From: JACOXT01 sp964372855
GTDB taxonomy: Bacteria; Patescibacteriota; Microgenomatia; Levybacterales; UBA12049
NCBI GenBank assembly: GCA_964372855.1
Contig: CAYJRY010000004.1
Coordinates: 1 to 47,992, forward strand
Length of the DNA: 47,992 nt
Direction: 5' to 3'
Positions 8,659 to 17,050 of the stretch are shown here, one piece after another; the stretch's first letter is position 1; every line of letters begins with the position of its first letter. Both the position numbers and the translations under genes were made by a program. The notes beneath the pieces were generated by a model. It was not told the DNA's origin, did no database searches, and saw only the letters and a list, made by a program, of their open reading frames with translations.

Positions 8659-10671
8659 TTATCTCATTTTTATTTCTCTTATTTGATCTCTTATTATTGC
8701 AGCTTGTTCAAAATCAAGATTTCTTGCTGCATCTTTCATCTTGAGTCTTAATTTTTTTATTAAGACTTCTTTTTCATCTGGAAGAATTACTTCTTTTTTA
8801 GTTAATGTTAACAAATAATCAATGTTGTCTTTATTTTTAGTATCTTTTTCTAGTTCCTCATCTATTAATTTTGCTCTTATTCTTTTTTGAATGCTTTTTG
8901 GGGTAATGTTGTGTTTCTTGTTGTAATCAAGTTGTACCGCTCTTCGCCTTTCAACTTCAGAAATTGCTTCTTTCATTGATTTTGTAACAATATCGGCATA
9001 CATTATAACTTGAGAATTAATATGTCTTGCAGCTCTTCCCATGGTTTGAATAAGAGATGTTTTGCTTCTTAAAAATCCTTCTTTATCTGCATCAAGTATC
9101 GCAATCAAAGAAACTTCCGGCAAATCCAGCCCTTCACGAAGTAAATTTATTCCGACTACGACATCAAACTCACCTTTTCTTAATTTATCTAGAATATCTT
9201 GTCTATCAAGAGTTTGGATATCTGAATGAAGATATGATACTTTTACATTATGCTCTTCAAGGTAAGATGATAATTCTTCAGCCATTCTTTTGGTAAGAGT
9301 CGTTACCAAAACCCGCTCACCTCTGGAAACTCTTTTTTGAATTTCATTCATCAAATCAATTATTTGTCCTTCTGTTGGTTTAACTGTTATGTTCGGATCA
9401 ACAAGATTGGTTGGCCGAATAAGCTGTTCAACTATTGCCGAGCCAAAGTGGTTTTCTTTGGCAAGTGAGATTTCATACTCATCTGGTGTTGCTGACACGT
9501 AAATGATTTTATCCAATCTTTGCATTAGTTCAGAAAATTTTAGTGGTCTATTATCCAAAGCAGATGGCAAACGAAAACCAAAATCAATCAAAGTTTGTTT
9601 TCGAGAACGATCACCGTTATACATTCCTCGAAGCTGTGGAATAGTCATGTGAGATTCATCAATAATGCAAAGAAAATCCGATCCCATGTATTTAAAATAA
9701 TCCAAAAGTGTATAAGGAGGCTCCCCAGGAGCTCTTCCGTCAAAATATCTTGAGTAATTTTCAATACCATTCACATAACCTACTTCTTGAATCATCTCCA
9801 AATCAAAATTCGTCCTTTGAATTAGGCGTTGCGCTTCTAGAATCTTTCCCATACTTTTTAATTCTTGCGTCCTAAGATCTAGATCGTGTCTAATTTTTGG
9901 AAATACATTAATATAAGTATTAGGATCAGTCATGTAGTGTTTGGCTGGATATATGACAGCATTTTTTAACATACTTATTGTATCGCCAGTCAGAGGACTA
10001 AATTCAGAGATAGAGATTATTTTATCATCTTTTAGATCAATTCGAAGGCCTGTATCTTTGTAGGCAGGGAAAAGATCAATTGTCTCGCCTCTTGTTCTAA
10101 AACTTCCGCGTAAAAACGCATATTCATTTCTATCATATTGTAAATCAGTAAGACGAAGTAAAATATCTCTTAATCTTACTTTCATGCCTTTTGCTATTTC
10201 TAAAATAAATTTGCCATATTCAACTGGAGAACCTAAATTATATATACAAGAAACCGAGGCAACGACTATAACATCACGTCTTGTCAACAAATCAGTGGTT
10301 GCAGAAAGTCTTAGCTTATCTATTTCTTCATTAATTTCAGCTTCTTTTTCTATATAAGTATCTGTTTGAGGAACATATGCTTCTGGTTGATAATAATCAT
10401 AATAAGATACAAAGTAACTTATGGCGTTTTGAGGGAAAAAATCTCTAAACTCCTGATAAAGTTGAGCAGCAAGAGTTTTATTGTGAGAAATAACTAAAGT
10501 TGGTTTTTGAATAGCCTGTATTACATTTGCCATGGTAAATGTTTTGCCACTTCCCGTAACGCCAAGTAAAACTTGATGGCGAATATTTTTTTTTAAATTC
10601 TCAACTATTTTATTAATCGCTTCTGGCTGATCACCAGTTGGCTTAAAATCCGAAACAAGTTTAAATTTCAT
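8659..10671 (-). CDS. uvrB: UvrABC system protein B
   Basis: UvrB is the DNA damage-verification helicase of nucleotide excision repair, loaded by UvrA and then bound by UvrC. The 670-residue, full-length protein has Walker A GVTGSGKT (37-44), the beta-hairpin YYDYYQPEAYVP that inserts into DNA, DEAD-like DESH, helicase motif VI (QTMGRAARH), and a C-terminal UVR motif (KDAARNLDFEQAAIIRDQIREI) that contacts UvrC. It is transcribed divergently from lexA across 91 bases, which suggests SOS control. uvrA and uvrC are elsewhere in the window. Confidence 0.98.
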   Translation of the reverse strand: MKFKLVSDFKPTGDQPEAINKIVENLKKNIRHQVLLGVTGSGKTFTMANVIQAIQKPTLVISHNKTLAAQLYQEFRDFFPQNAISYFVSYYDYYQPEAYVPQTDTYIEKEAEINEEIDKLRLSATTDLLTRRDVIVVASVSCIYNLGSPVEYGKFILEIAKGMKVRLRDILLRLTDLQYDRNEYAFLRGSFRTRGETIDLFPAYKDTGLRIDLKDDKIISISEFSPLTGDTISMLKNAVIYPAKHYMTDPNTYINVFPKIRHDLDLRTQELKSMGKILEAQRLIQRTNFDLEMIQEVGYVNGIENYSRYFDGRAPGEPPYTLLDYFKYMGSDFLCIIDESHMTIPQLRGMYNGDRSRKQTLIDFGFRLPSALDNRPLKFSELMQRLDKIIYVSATPDEYEISLAKENHFGSAIVEQLIRPTNLVDPNITVKPTEGQIIDLMNEIQKRVSRGERVLVTTLTKRMAEELSSYLEEHNVKVSYLHSDIQTLDRQDILDKLRKGEFDVVVGINLLREGLDLPEVSLIAILDADKEGFLRSKTSLIQTMGRAARHINSQVIMYADIVTKSMKEAISEVERRRAVQLDYNKKHNITPKSIQKRIRAKLIDEELEKDTKNKDNIDYLLTLTKKEVILPDEKEVLIKKLRLKMKDAARNLDFEQAAIIRDQIREIKMR

Positions 10672-10722
10672 ATATTCTTAGCAAACTATCTATTTTAACA
10701 CATTTAGTATCAGTTTGTCCTC

Positions 10723-10762
10723 TTGACAAAATACGCGAATATTTCGTATAAATTACCTTATT
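10723..10762 (+). promoter_or_regulatory. lexA promoter with candidate LexA operator
   Basis: TTGACA (10723-10728), an 18-base spacer and TATAAA (10747-10752) form the lexA promoter, with the ATG 10 bases after the -10 box. Between the boxes lie two overlapping dyads: CGAA-TAT-TTCG (10736-10746) and ATACG-N9-CGTAT (10731-10749). A repressor bound here would block the promoter. The site lies between the divergent uvrB and lexA genes, as expected for SOS autoregulation. The sequence is not the Gram-positive consensus (GAAC-N4-GTTC), so the operator is a candidate. Confidence 0.5.
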
Positions 10763-11389
10763 ATGCCAGGAGTTTTATATAAAAAGGAACGCGACATATT
10801 GGAGTATCTTGCTCAATTCCAAAGACAATTTGGATATTCTCCTACTTTAGCCGAGCTTGCCAAGGCAACTGGACACAAAAGTCTTTCTACGGTACACGCA
10901 ATAATTAAATCTCTAGTTGACAAAGGCTATGTTCAAAAATTTGAGGGAAATAATAGGGTACTTAAAATAATTGATCAAAAAATTGCAAATGCCACTCTGG
11001 GAAGTTACCCAGCACTTGATTTACCATTGATGGGTTTTATCGCAGCAGGTAAACCTTTGGAGCCTCATACAGATCCAAACGCGACTTTCCAAATCTCAGC
11101 CTCTATGATTTCGGGTAAAAAAACAGCATATGTTTTACAGGTTAAAGGAAACTCTATGATTGAGGATGGAATTTTAGAAGGAGACTACGTAGTCATTGAA
11201 AAATCAGAAACTGCATCAAATGGAGATATTGTTGTTGCTTTAGTTGATGGCAATATGGCAACCCTGAAAAGATATTATAATGAAAACGGTAGGGTGGCAT
11301 TGGTTCCTGCAAATTCAGATATGGATCCTATTTATCCTACATCTTTAATTATTCAAGGTAAAGCAGTTGGAATAGTAAGAAAATTTTAA
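10763..11389 (+). CDS. lexA: LexA repressor (SOS regulator, S24 family)
   Basis: LexA represses SOS genes and self-cleaves when RecA is activated. The 208-residue protein has an N-terminal winged helix (recognition part HKSLSTVHAIIKSLVDKG, residues 38-55) and a C-terminal S24 peptidase domain. The scissile bond is Ala95-Gly96 (GFIAAGKP); catalytic Ser131 (KGNSMIEDGI) and Lys169 (MATLKRY) are present. All parts needed for autocleavage are intact. Promoter and candidate operator lie directly upstream, facing uvrB. The gene runs without a gap into rsmI. Confidence 0.96.
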   Translation: MPGVLYKKERDILEYLAQFQRQFGYSPTLAELAKATGHKSLSTVHAIIKSLVDKGYVQKFEGNNRVLKIIDQKIANATLGSYPALDLPLMGFIAAGKPLEPHTDPNATFQISASMISGKKTAYVLQVKGNSMIEDGILEGDYVVIEKSETASNGDIVVALVDGNMATLKRYYNENGRVALVPANSDMDPIYPTSLIIQGKAVGIVRKF

Positions 11390-12097
11390 GTGGGAACTTT
11401 ATTTGTAGTTGCAACACCTATTGGGAATTTAAGAGACATAACTCTAAGAGCATTAGAAATTCTAAATAGAATCGAAATTATAGCTTGTGAGGATACTAGA
11501 CACACAGGACTACTTCTAAAGAATCTTAAAGAAAAATATCCAGAGTTTTTAAATTCAATTAAGCGCCCGACTCTTTTATCTTATTACGAGCAGATTGAAC
11601 AAAAAAGGATCACTCAAATTTTAAACGCTCTTAAAAATGGACTTGACGTGGCCTTACTTTCTGATGCGGGAACTCCAACAATATCTGATCCGGGTTTTAA
11701 ATTGGTACGCGAATGCATAATACAGGGATTTAAGGTTGAGTCTATACCGGGACCATCATCTGTTATTTCAGCACTAGTGGTGTCTGGACTGCCAACAGAT
11801 AAATTTATATTTTTGGGATTTCTTCCTCAAAAATCAGGACATAGAAAGAAATTATTAAAAAGCGTATTGGATACACAAAAATTTGTAAAATCAACGATAA
11901 TTCTTTTTGAGTCTCCTCACAAATTACTTACCACCCTTCTTGATATAAAAGAAGTTTTTGGAGATATAGATATCGTAATTGCTCGTGAATTAACAAAGAT
12001 CTATGAAGAAATCCGCAGAGAAAAAATTTCAAATTCCCTGGAACATTTCCAAAAAACTACCCCAAAAGGCGAATTCGTGATTTTGTTTCACCCATAG
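11390..12097 (+). CDS. rsmI: 16S rRNA (cytidine1402-2'-O)-methyltransferase
   Basis: RsmI uses S-adenosylmethionine to methylate the ribose of C1402 in the 16S rRNA decoding centre. The tetrapyrrole-methylase fold is clear: N-terminal LFVVATPIGNLRDITLRALEIL, CEDTRHTG, LLSDAGTPTISDPG, PGPSSVISALVVSGLP and the C-terminal ARELTKIYEEIRR. At 235 residues it lacks the C-terminal extension found in longer homologues (about 280). The GTG start follows the lexA stop directly, so the two genes are probably cotranscribed and translationally coupled. Confidence 0.95.
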   Translation: MGTLFVVATPIGNLRDITLRALEILNRIEIIACEDTRHTGLLLKNLKEKYPEFLNSIKRPTLLSYYEQIEQKRITQILNALKNGLDVALLSDAGTPTISDPGFKLVRECIIQGFKVESIPGPSSVISALVVSGLPTDKFIFLGFLPQKSGHRKKLLKSVLDTQKFVKSTIILFESPHKLLTTLLDIKEVFGDIDIVIARELTKIYEEIRREKISNSLEHFQKTTPKGEFVILFHP

Positions 12098-12230
12098 ACA
12101 ATATAAACCTTTGGTCTAATTTTGTCGATAACAAACACTTTAATATTTTATATAGAGTATTTTATTTTTGTACTTTTGAAGGGGCGTATCTTATTGTCTT
12201 TACATTTTTAAAAAGAACGTTGCCATCATT

Positions 12231-12800
12231 TTAAACTTCATATTTATAAATCTCTCCTGTTTCAATTTCCAGTTTTTCAACATTTGCATCTGAAATATTT
12301 TCTAAATATTTGACAAGTGCTCGAAGAGAATTGCCGTGCGCAACAATTAATACATTTTTTCCTTCTTTTAGTTTTGGTAAAATAGTCTCTTTATAATAGG
12401 GGACTACGCGATTGTAAACGTCTTTGAGAGTCTCGCCATTGGAAATTGGTGTATCCCAGCCTCTTCGAATTTTCAAAAACTTTTCCTCACCGAACTCTTT
12501 TTGGATTTCCCATTTATTTTTTCCTGTCAAATCTCCGTAGTCTCTCTCATTTAACGCGCTACTTTCAATCGTCTCAAGATTATTAAGATTTAAAACTTTT
12601 TTTATTTCATCAAGAGTCTCTTTTGCCCTTTTTAATACAGAGGTATAAGCAATGTCAAGATTGATATTTTTTAAACTTTGTCCTGCAAGTATTGCCTCCT
12701 CTCTACCTTTTGGGCTTAGACTAATATCTGTCAGTCCTGTCCAAACTCCTTTTGCATTCCACAAAGACTCACCATGCCGTACAAGGATTAGATATGCCAT
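12231..12800 (-). CDS. gpmA: 2,3-bisphosphoglycerate-dependent phosphoglycerate mutase (short form)
   Basis: This enzyme interconverts 3- and 2-phosphoglycerate in glycolysis. The 189-residue protein starts with LVRHGESLWNAKGVWTGLTD, including catalytic His9, and has GETLKDVYNRV and the second histidine in VAHGNSLRAL. It is about 40-60 residues shorter than standard GpmA but keeps the family-specific WTGLTD loop, so a general histidine phosphatase is a weaker alternative. The ATG overlaps the stop of the upstream PEP-synthase-like gene by one base (TAATG), so the two are translationally coupled. It is the last gene of the minus-strand operon. Confidence 0.88.
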   Translation of the reverse strand: MAYLILVRHGESLWNAKGVWTGLTDISLSPKGREEAILAGQSLKNINLDIAYTSVLKRAKETLDEIKKVLNLNNLETIESSALNERDYGDLTGKNKWEIQKEFGEEKFLKIRRGWDTPISNGETLKDVYNRVVPYYKETILPKLKEGKNVLIVAHGNSLRALVKYLENISDANVEKLEIETGEIYKYEV

Positions 12801-14023
12801 TAATGCAATCCTCCAAAATGAATTTCTCCTTTTGTACTATTTAAAGTTATGACTTTGCCAGTATGAAGTAGGATTGTTGCATTTTTTACTCCTTGAAGTG
12901 TTGGTCTAGCAACGAATTTTCGATAAATCATTTTATCTTTATCAGTTAAAGTATTATTTTCAGATATCAAACCTTTTGCTTTTTTAATTAGAGGATATTG
13001 TATTTGGTCAATTTTAGGAACAACCAAAATTTCACTTGGATTTATAGAGTGCAAAAATTTTGGATTTTTTATTACCCTAACAGGACCAGTTACTATTCCG
13101 GGAAATAAATTTTCTCCTCTTAATAATATATTTTTTTTGAGATGGGATATATTAGTTGGATGGAATTGATGGGAAGAAACCGACGGAGATTCAAAGTTAC
13201 TTTTTGAATTAGTTTGCAAATTTGAAAGTTGGTGAATCATTGGTTTTGTTTCCAAAATATAAATTTTATTCTTGTCAATTGTAAATGTAATTTCTTGAGG
13301 GAAATAAAAATGACGCTGAAGTATAATTCCAAAATGAGAAAGGATACGGACTTGATAGTGAGATAAAATATGAGATTTACCTAAACGACTTTGATGACTT
13401 CTAAATAGGACTTTATAATCTTTTTTGGAAACAATATATTGAGTATGATCAAATCCAGTTTGTTCTATAACAATTTTTGATTTGTCAGAAGTAATAGGAT
13501 CTTCGGTAAAAATTTTTCCTGATTTCTTAAGATCTAATTTTTTCTGAACAACTATTGCAATATCAAGTCTAGTAATATTTCCAAATTCTAGTGCTTTTGT
13601 ACTAAGAAGCGATAGTTTATTGAATTGTTTTGCCCAAATATCTAGTATTTTATGCATCAAATTAGCATCTCCTTTTAGTTCAAAATGTACATTTTTATGT
13701 ACACTTTGATCAGTAAATGGCGAAGAAGGTGTTACTATCACATGTGCATCTTTAAAAATATTTTCCAATTTTTTATACGCTATATATATTAGTTTTGCCA
13801 TATGCGTTGGAAAAACACCATGTTTTACTTTTGTTTCGTCAGAAGAAAGAGAATATAATTTGTTAAATGTAAGAAATTCTCTAAAACAATTTGTTGTTAT
13901 TACAAAGCCTTGGGGTATTGGAATATCAATACGGGACATCTCTCCAAGTTCTGAGGCATAATTACCAACTAAATGAATATCCCTTCTGTCAACAATTGAT
14001 AAGTCAACAACAAGTTTCTGCAT
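12800..14023 (-). CDS. PEP synthase-like protein lacking the catalytic histidine
   Basis: This 407-residue protein resembles a shrunken phosphoenolpyruvate synthase. The N-terminal part echoes the ATP-grasp pyruvate-phosphate dikinase domain (ELGEMSRIDIPIPQGFVITTNCFREFL); the C-terminal part echoes the mobile domain (NLFPGIVTGPVRVI, ILVVPKIDQIQYPLIKKAKGLISEN). Where true enzymes have G-G-x-T-S/C-H, with the phosphorylated His, this protein reads ENNTLTDKDK, so phosphotransfer by the usual route is impossible. The N-terminal glycine-rich start is also degenerate, and the PEP-binding barrel is absent. It sits between phosphoglucomutase and gpmA, spaced 3 bases from the former and overlapping the latter, so a role linked to carbon metabolism is inferred. 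Confidence 0.75.
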   Translation of the reverse strand: MQKLVVDLSIVDRRDIHLVGNYASELGEMSRIDIPIPQGFVITTNCFREFLTFNKLYSLSSDETKVKHGVFPTHMAKLIYIAYKKLENIFKDAHVIVTPSSPFTDQSVHKNVHFELKGDANLMHKILDIWAKQFNKLSLLSTKALEFGNITRLDIAIVVQKKLDLKKSGKIFTEDPITSDKSKIVIEQTGFDHTQYIVSKKDYKVLFRSHQSRLGKSHILSHYQVRILSHFGIILQRHFYFPQEITFTIDKNKIYILETKPMIHQLSNLQTNSKSNFESPSVSSHQFHPTNISHLKKNILLRGENLFPGIVTGPVRVIKNPKFLHSINPSEILVVPKIDQIQYPLIKKAKGLISENNTLTDKDKMIYRKFVARPTLQGVKNATILLHTGKVITLNSTKGEIHFGGLH

Positions 14024-14026
14024 ATA

Positions 14027-15388
14027 TTAAAATTTATTTATAAATTCTATTAATTCAGATTTTTTTTCTTCCATCAAATCCTTAGATCTTGCTTCTAAAT
14101 TAAGCCTAAGTAGATTTTCAGTATTTGATTTTCTCAAATTAAACCTCCAATTATCATACTCAACAGATAATCCATCAATAAACTCTATTTTTCCATCTTT
14201 ATATTTTTGCTTAACAGCGTTCAAAATCTCATCTTTTTTCTCTGTTTCAAAGTTTATTTCTCCAGATATAAAGTATTTTGAAGTATAAGGATATGCTAAG
14301 GAAGATAATGTAGTGTTATATTTTGAAAGCATTTCTAATATTAAGAATAATGGCATTATCCCATTATCCCTATAAAAATTTTCTTTAAAATAGAAATGGC
14401 TTGACATCTCACCGCCAAACACAGCATCTTCTTTTTTCATTCTATCAGCAATAATAGTCATGCCGGGTTTTGAAATTATTGGAATTCCACCGCTTCTTAG
14501 AATCTCATCAGTTGTTGCCCAAATTAACCTCGGATCAATTATAATTTTTGCACCAATATGTTTCTTCAAAATTTCTTTTGCTAAAATTGCTGTAATAAAA
14601 TAACCCTCACAAAAATTTCCTTTTTCATCAGCAAAAAAGATTCTATCTCCATCAGCATCCCATGATACTCCAAAATCAGCCTTACTTTGCAATATTAAAT
14701 CTAAGAATTCCTTTCTATTTTCGGGTAAAAGTGGATTTGGCGGTCCTTTTGGAAATGTACCATCTGGAGTGTCATTGAGCGGTACAAGCGTTATGGGAAG
14801 ATTATACATTTCAATTGCTTTTTTAAGAATCAGAACATCGATACCAAAATTAGCGTTTGCTACTATTTTTTTTGGCTTTAAAGTATTTATATCAATAAAA
14901 GAGATGGATTTTTTGATAAAATCACTCATCACATCTTTCCTCTCAATTTTTCCTTTTTGGAGATTTTTGGGTAGTTTATTGGTTGACGTTTTTAAGACTA
15001 CGTCTCTTATTTGCGTAAGGCCAGTTAGTGAAGATATTGGCAAGGCTTTGCTTTTGCAAAAATTCATTCCATTCCACTCTTTCGGGTTATGAGAAGCAGA
15101 AATTGTTATTCCGCCATCAACAGGCAAACTCCCAACTGCAAAATAAAACATATCTGTTGATACAACACCAATGTCTAGAACATCCACCCCGCAGTCGATG
15201 AATGTGTTAAGAGCTGCATCGAATAATTTTGGTCCTGATTCTCGAACATCTCTTCCCAAAACTACTTTTTGAGGCTTAAATATCTCAATATAAGCTGCGG
15301 TAATTAGACTCGCAATTTCTTCATTAAACTCTTTAGGATATACGCCTCGCACATCGTAGGATTTAAAAATAGAGGGATTAATATTCAT
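14027..15388 (-). CDS. manB: Phosphoglucomutase/phosphomannomutase
   Basis: This alpha-D-phosphohexomutase family enzyme interconverts hexose 6- and 1-phosphates for nucleotide-sugar synthesis. The 453-residue protein has all four family loops: the phosphoserine loop TISASHNPKEWNG (Ser99), the metal loop DADGDR (Asp244, 246, 248), the sugar-binding loop GGEMSSHFYF and the phosphate-binding loop RKSNTENLLRLN. Substrate preference between mannose and glucose cannot be settled from sequence alone; the symbol is therefore tentative. A TACTAT box lies about 12 bases before the ATG. It is followed after 3 bases by the PEP-synthase-like gene. Confidence 0.93.
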   Translation of the reverse strand: MNINPSIFKSYDVRGVYPKEFNEEIASLITAAYIEIFKPQKVVLGRDVRESGPKLFDAALNTFIDCGVDVLDIGVVSTDMFYFAVGSLPVDGGITISASHNPKEWNGMNFCKSKALPISSLTGLTQIRDVVLKTSTNKLPKNLQKGKIERKDVMSDFIKKSISFIDINTLKPKKIVANANFGIDVLILKKAIEMYNLPITLVPLNDTPDGTFPKGPPNPLLPENRKEFLDLILQSKADFGVSWDADGDRIFFADEKGNFCEGYFITAILAKEILKKHIGAKIIIDPRLIWATTDEILRSGGIPIISKPGMTIIADRMKKEDAVFGGEMSSHFYFKENFYRDNGIMPLFLILEMLSKYNTTLSSLAYPYTSKYFISGEINFETEKKDEILNAVKQKYKDGKIEFIDGLSVEYDNWRFNLRKSNTENLLRLNLEARSKDLMEEKKSELIEFINKF

Positions 15389-15411
15389 ACAATAACAAAG
15401 ATAGTATCATC

Positions 15412-16104
15412 TTACAACTCATACAAAAGAAAATCAATTGATTGTGAGAGTGATAAGTTGAGTGATCCTGTTTTGTGTCCAACTTCAATCTTGTAAAGCA
15501 GATTGTGAATCTTTAAAAGCTTTTCTTTGGAGAAAAATTTAGCTTGCCTAACGAGTTTTGATCTTTGCCAAGAAGCAAGTCTTATGACTTCTTCTATTGA
15601 TTCTTTTGATTTATCTAATAGAGAGAGGAGAAGTCTAACTTGTCTTTGGAGCATAAAAAATATCAATTCTTCGCTCACTCCATCAGTTAACACTTTGTGA
15701 AATAAGTTAATAGAATGCTTGAAATTATTAGGCCTTAAACTATCAAGAAAAGTAAAAATATTTTTTGGCAATATAAATATTTTTATCGTGACTTCTTTAA
15801 ATTTGAAAAGTGACTTTTTCTGTATTTCTTTTGATTCCCAAAGAAAGATATTTGAACTTGTTTGGTTTTTTATCAGAAAATCAATAATCACTTTAGAGAG
15901 TTTGTCGCTTTTTTTTGTCAGAATATCTTCTATAAAAATTGATACTTTTTTACCAAAAAGATCTCCCGTATGAATATTTTGCTCAAGGTCAGTTAATGTT
16001 AATTTCTCTCCTTCAAAAATAACAGAATTTTTATCATTTTTTCGTAGCTGAAGATAATAATTTCTAGATGAATCAATATCATCACCGTGAATTATAGTAA
16101 TCAT
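15412..16104 (-). CDS. holA: DNA polymerase III delta subunit (clamp loader), short
   Basis: HolA opens the sliding clamp as part of the clamp-loader complex. The 230-residue protein begins with the typical MITIIHGDDIDSSRNYYLQL and continues with a degenerate AAA+ core (GDLFGKKVSIFIEDI) and a helical C-terminal domain (LIFFMLQRQVRLLLSLLDKSKES, then KLLKIHNLLYKIEVGHKTGSLN). It is about 100 residues shorter than E. coli HolA. It lies in the minus-strand operon between the small zinc peptidase and phosphoglucomutase. Confidence 0.85.
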   Translation of the reverse strand: MITIIHGDDIDSSRNYYLQLRKNDKNSVIFEGEKLTLTDLEQNIHTGDLFGKKVSIFIEDILTKKSDKLSKVIIDFLIKNQTSSNIFLWESKEIQKKSLFKFKEVTIKIFILPKNIFTFLDSLRPNNFKHSINLFHKVLTDGVSEELIFFMLQRQVRLLLSLLDKSKESIEEVIRLASWQRSKLVRQAKFFSKEKLLKIHNLLYKIEVGHKTGSLNLSLSQSIDFLLYEL

Positions 16105-16126
16105 AACGATAATTTAAAATATGGTT

Positions 16127-16525
16127 TTAAGCCTTACTTTTATATTCTAAATATAACTTATTAACTAATGTTCCTAATTTACGATGCCGTGTTCTATGTG
16201 GAACAAGGGCTCCTGAAAAGTTTTTGGGTATATGTAAAAGTTCGTGTATTAAGACACGTTTTTTCTCATCATCGCTTAATAAGTCATAGTATTTAGATAA
16301 CACCTCAATTACATATGCTGGTTTAATATCCAAAGCATGCTGAAAAATCTTGGGCATTGACCATATTCTTGCGTAGGACCTTGATTTTGAACCGCTAGTT
16401 TTGTAGCAAAAGATTCTTGAAGTATCAATGTGTGGAAAATTTAAAACTTTGATGATTTTCTGAATATCTTTCTTCACTTCACCCGCTTCTATCCATTCTA
16501 ATTTTTGACTTTTGACTTTTGACAT
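16127..16525 (-). CDS. Putative zinc metallopeptidase (HELLH)
   Basis: This 132-residue protein has the zinc motif HELLH at residues 94-98, with further histidines in VPHRTRHRKL (His110, His114) able to give the third ligand. The arrangement resembles small phage-type or SprT-like putative metallopeptidases. No signal peptide is present, so it acts in the cytoplasm. Substrate unknown. It lies 9 bases after the DUF458 gene and 22 bases before holA, in one transcription unit. Confidence 0.75.
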   Translation of the reverse strand: MSKVKSQKLEWIEAGEVKKDIQKIIKVLNFPHIDTSRIFCYKTSGSKSRSYARIWSMPKIFQHALDIKPAYVIEVLSKYYDLLSDDEKKRVLIHELLHIPKNFSGALVPHRTRHRKLGTLVNKLYLEYKSKA

Positions 16526-16534
16526 TTGAGTTTT

Positions 16535-17041
16535 TTAAGTGTGTTTATCAGCCACATACGATGCGCCATAAGCTTCTGGTTTTGTTTTGGCAACAAATCC
16601 ATTTCCATTCACCATGCCTACAATTTCTTTTATCATCTCTCTTGTATCTCCATGCTCACCAACATCAATATGTATTTCAAGATTGTACTTAGGAGATTTG
16701 CCGTTTAGAGCTTTTTTAAGACTTGGAACAAATTTTGTTGCGAAGCTTAGTGATTCAATTGTTTCTGAATAGATTTTCTCTCGAAGAGTATGGATATTTG
16801 ATATATCTTTTCTTTTCCAAAAATATTTTCCTCCAAACCCACGCCTGTGTACGATTATAGCTGTCACAAGATTAATTGTTTTTGTACCATTTAAAGAACC
16901 ATTTTTCTCATGCGAATCAGTACCTATTACTAGGCTATATTCATCATTTGGTCTTTCTTCTAAAAACATTTTTATCAGCTCAATTGAGCGACCAATCTCA
17001 AGAGATCCGTGAGTTATACTATTTAAAATATCTTTATTCAT
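16535..17041 (-). CDS. DUF458/YkuK family RNase H-like protein
   Basis: This 168-residue protein fits the DUF458 (YkuK) family, predicted to have an RNase H fold: the first strand SLVIGTDSHEKNG with an acidic residue, a second strand LVTAIIVHRRG, LEIHIDVGEHGDTREMIKEIVG, and a final ATKTKPEAYGASYVADKHT-like end. A nuclease role is a family-level prediction only. TATAAT on the complement (17050-17055) lies 8 bases before the ATG, so this gene probably starts its own leaderless operon, with the zinc peptidase, holA, phosphoglucomutase, PEP-synthase-like and gpmA genes behind it. Confidence 0.85.
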   Translation of the reverse strand: MNKDILNSITHGSLEIGRSIELIKMFLEERPNDEYSLVIGTDSHEKNGSLNGTKTINLVTAIIVHRRGFGGKYFWKRKDISNIHTLREKIYSETIESLSFATKFVPSLKKALNGKSPKYNLEIHIDVGEHGDTREMIKEIVGMVNGNGFVAKTKPEAYGASYVADKHT

Positions 17042-17050
17042 GATAGCATA

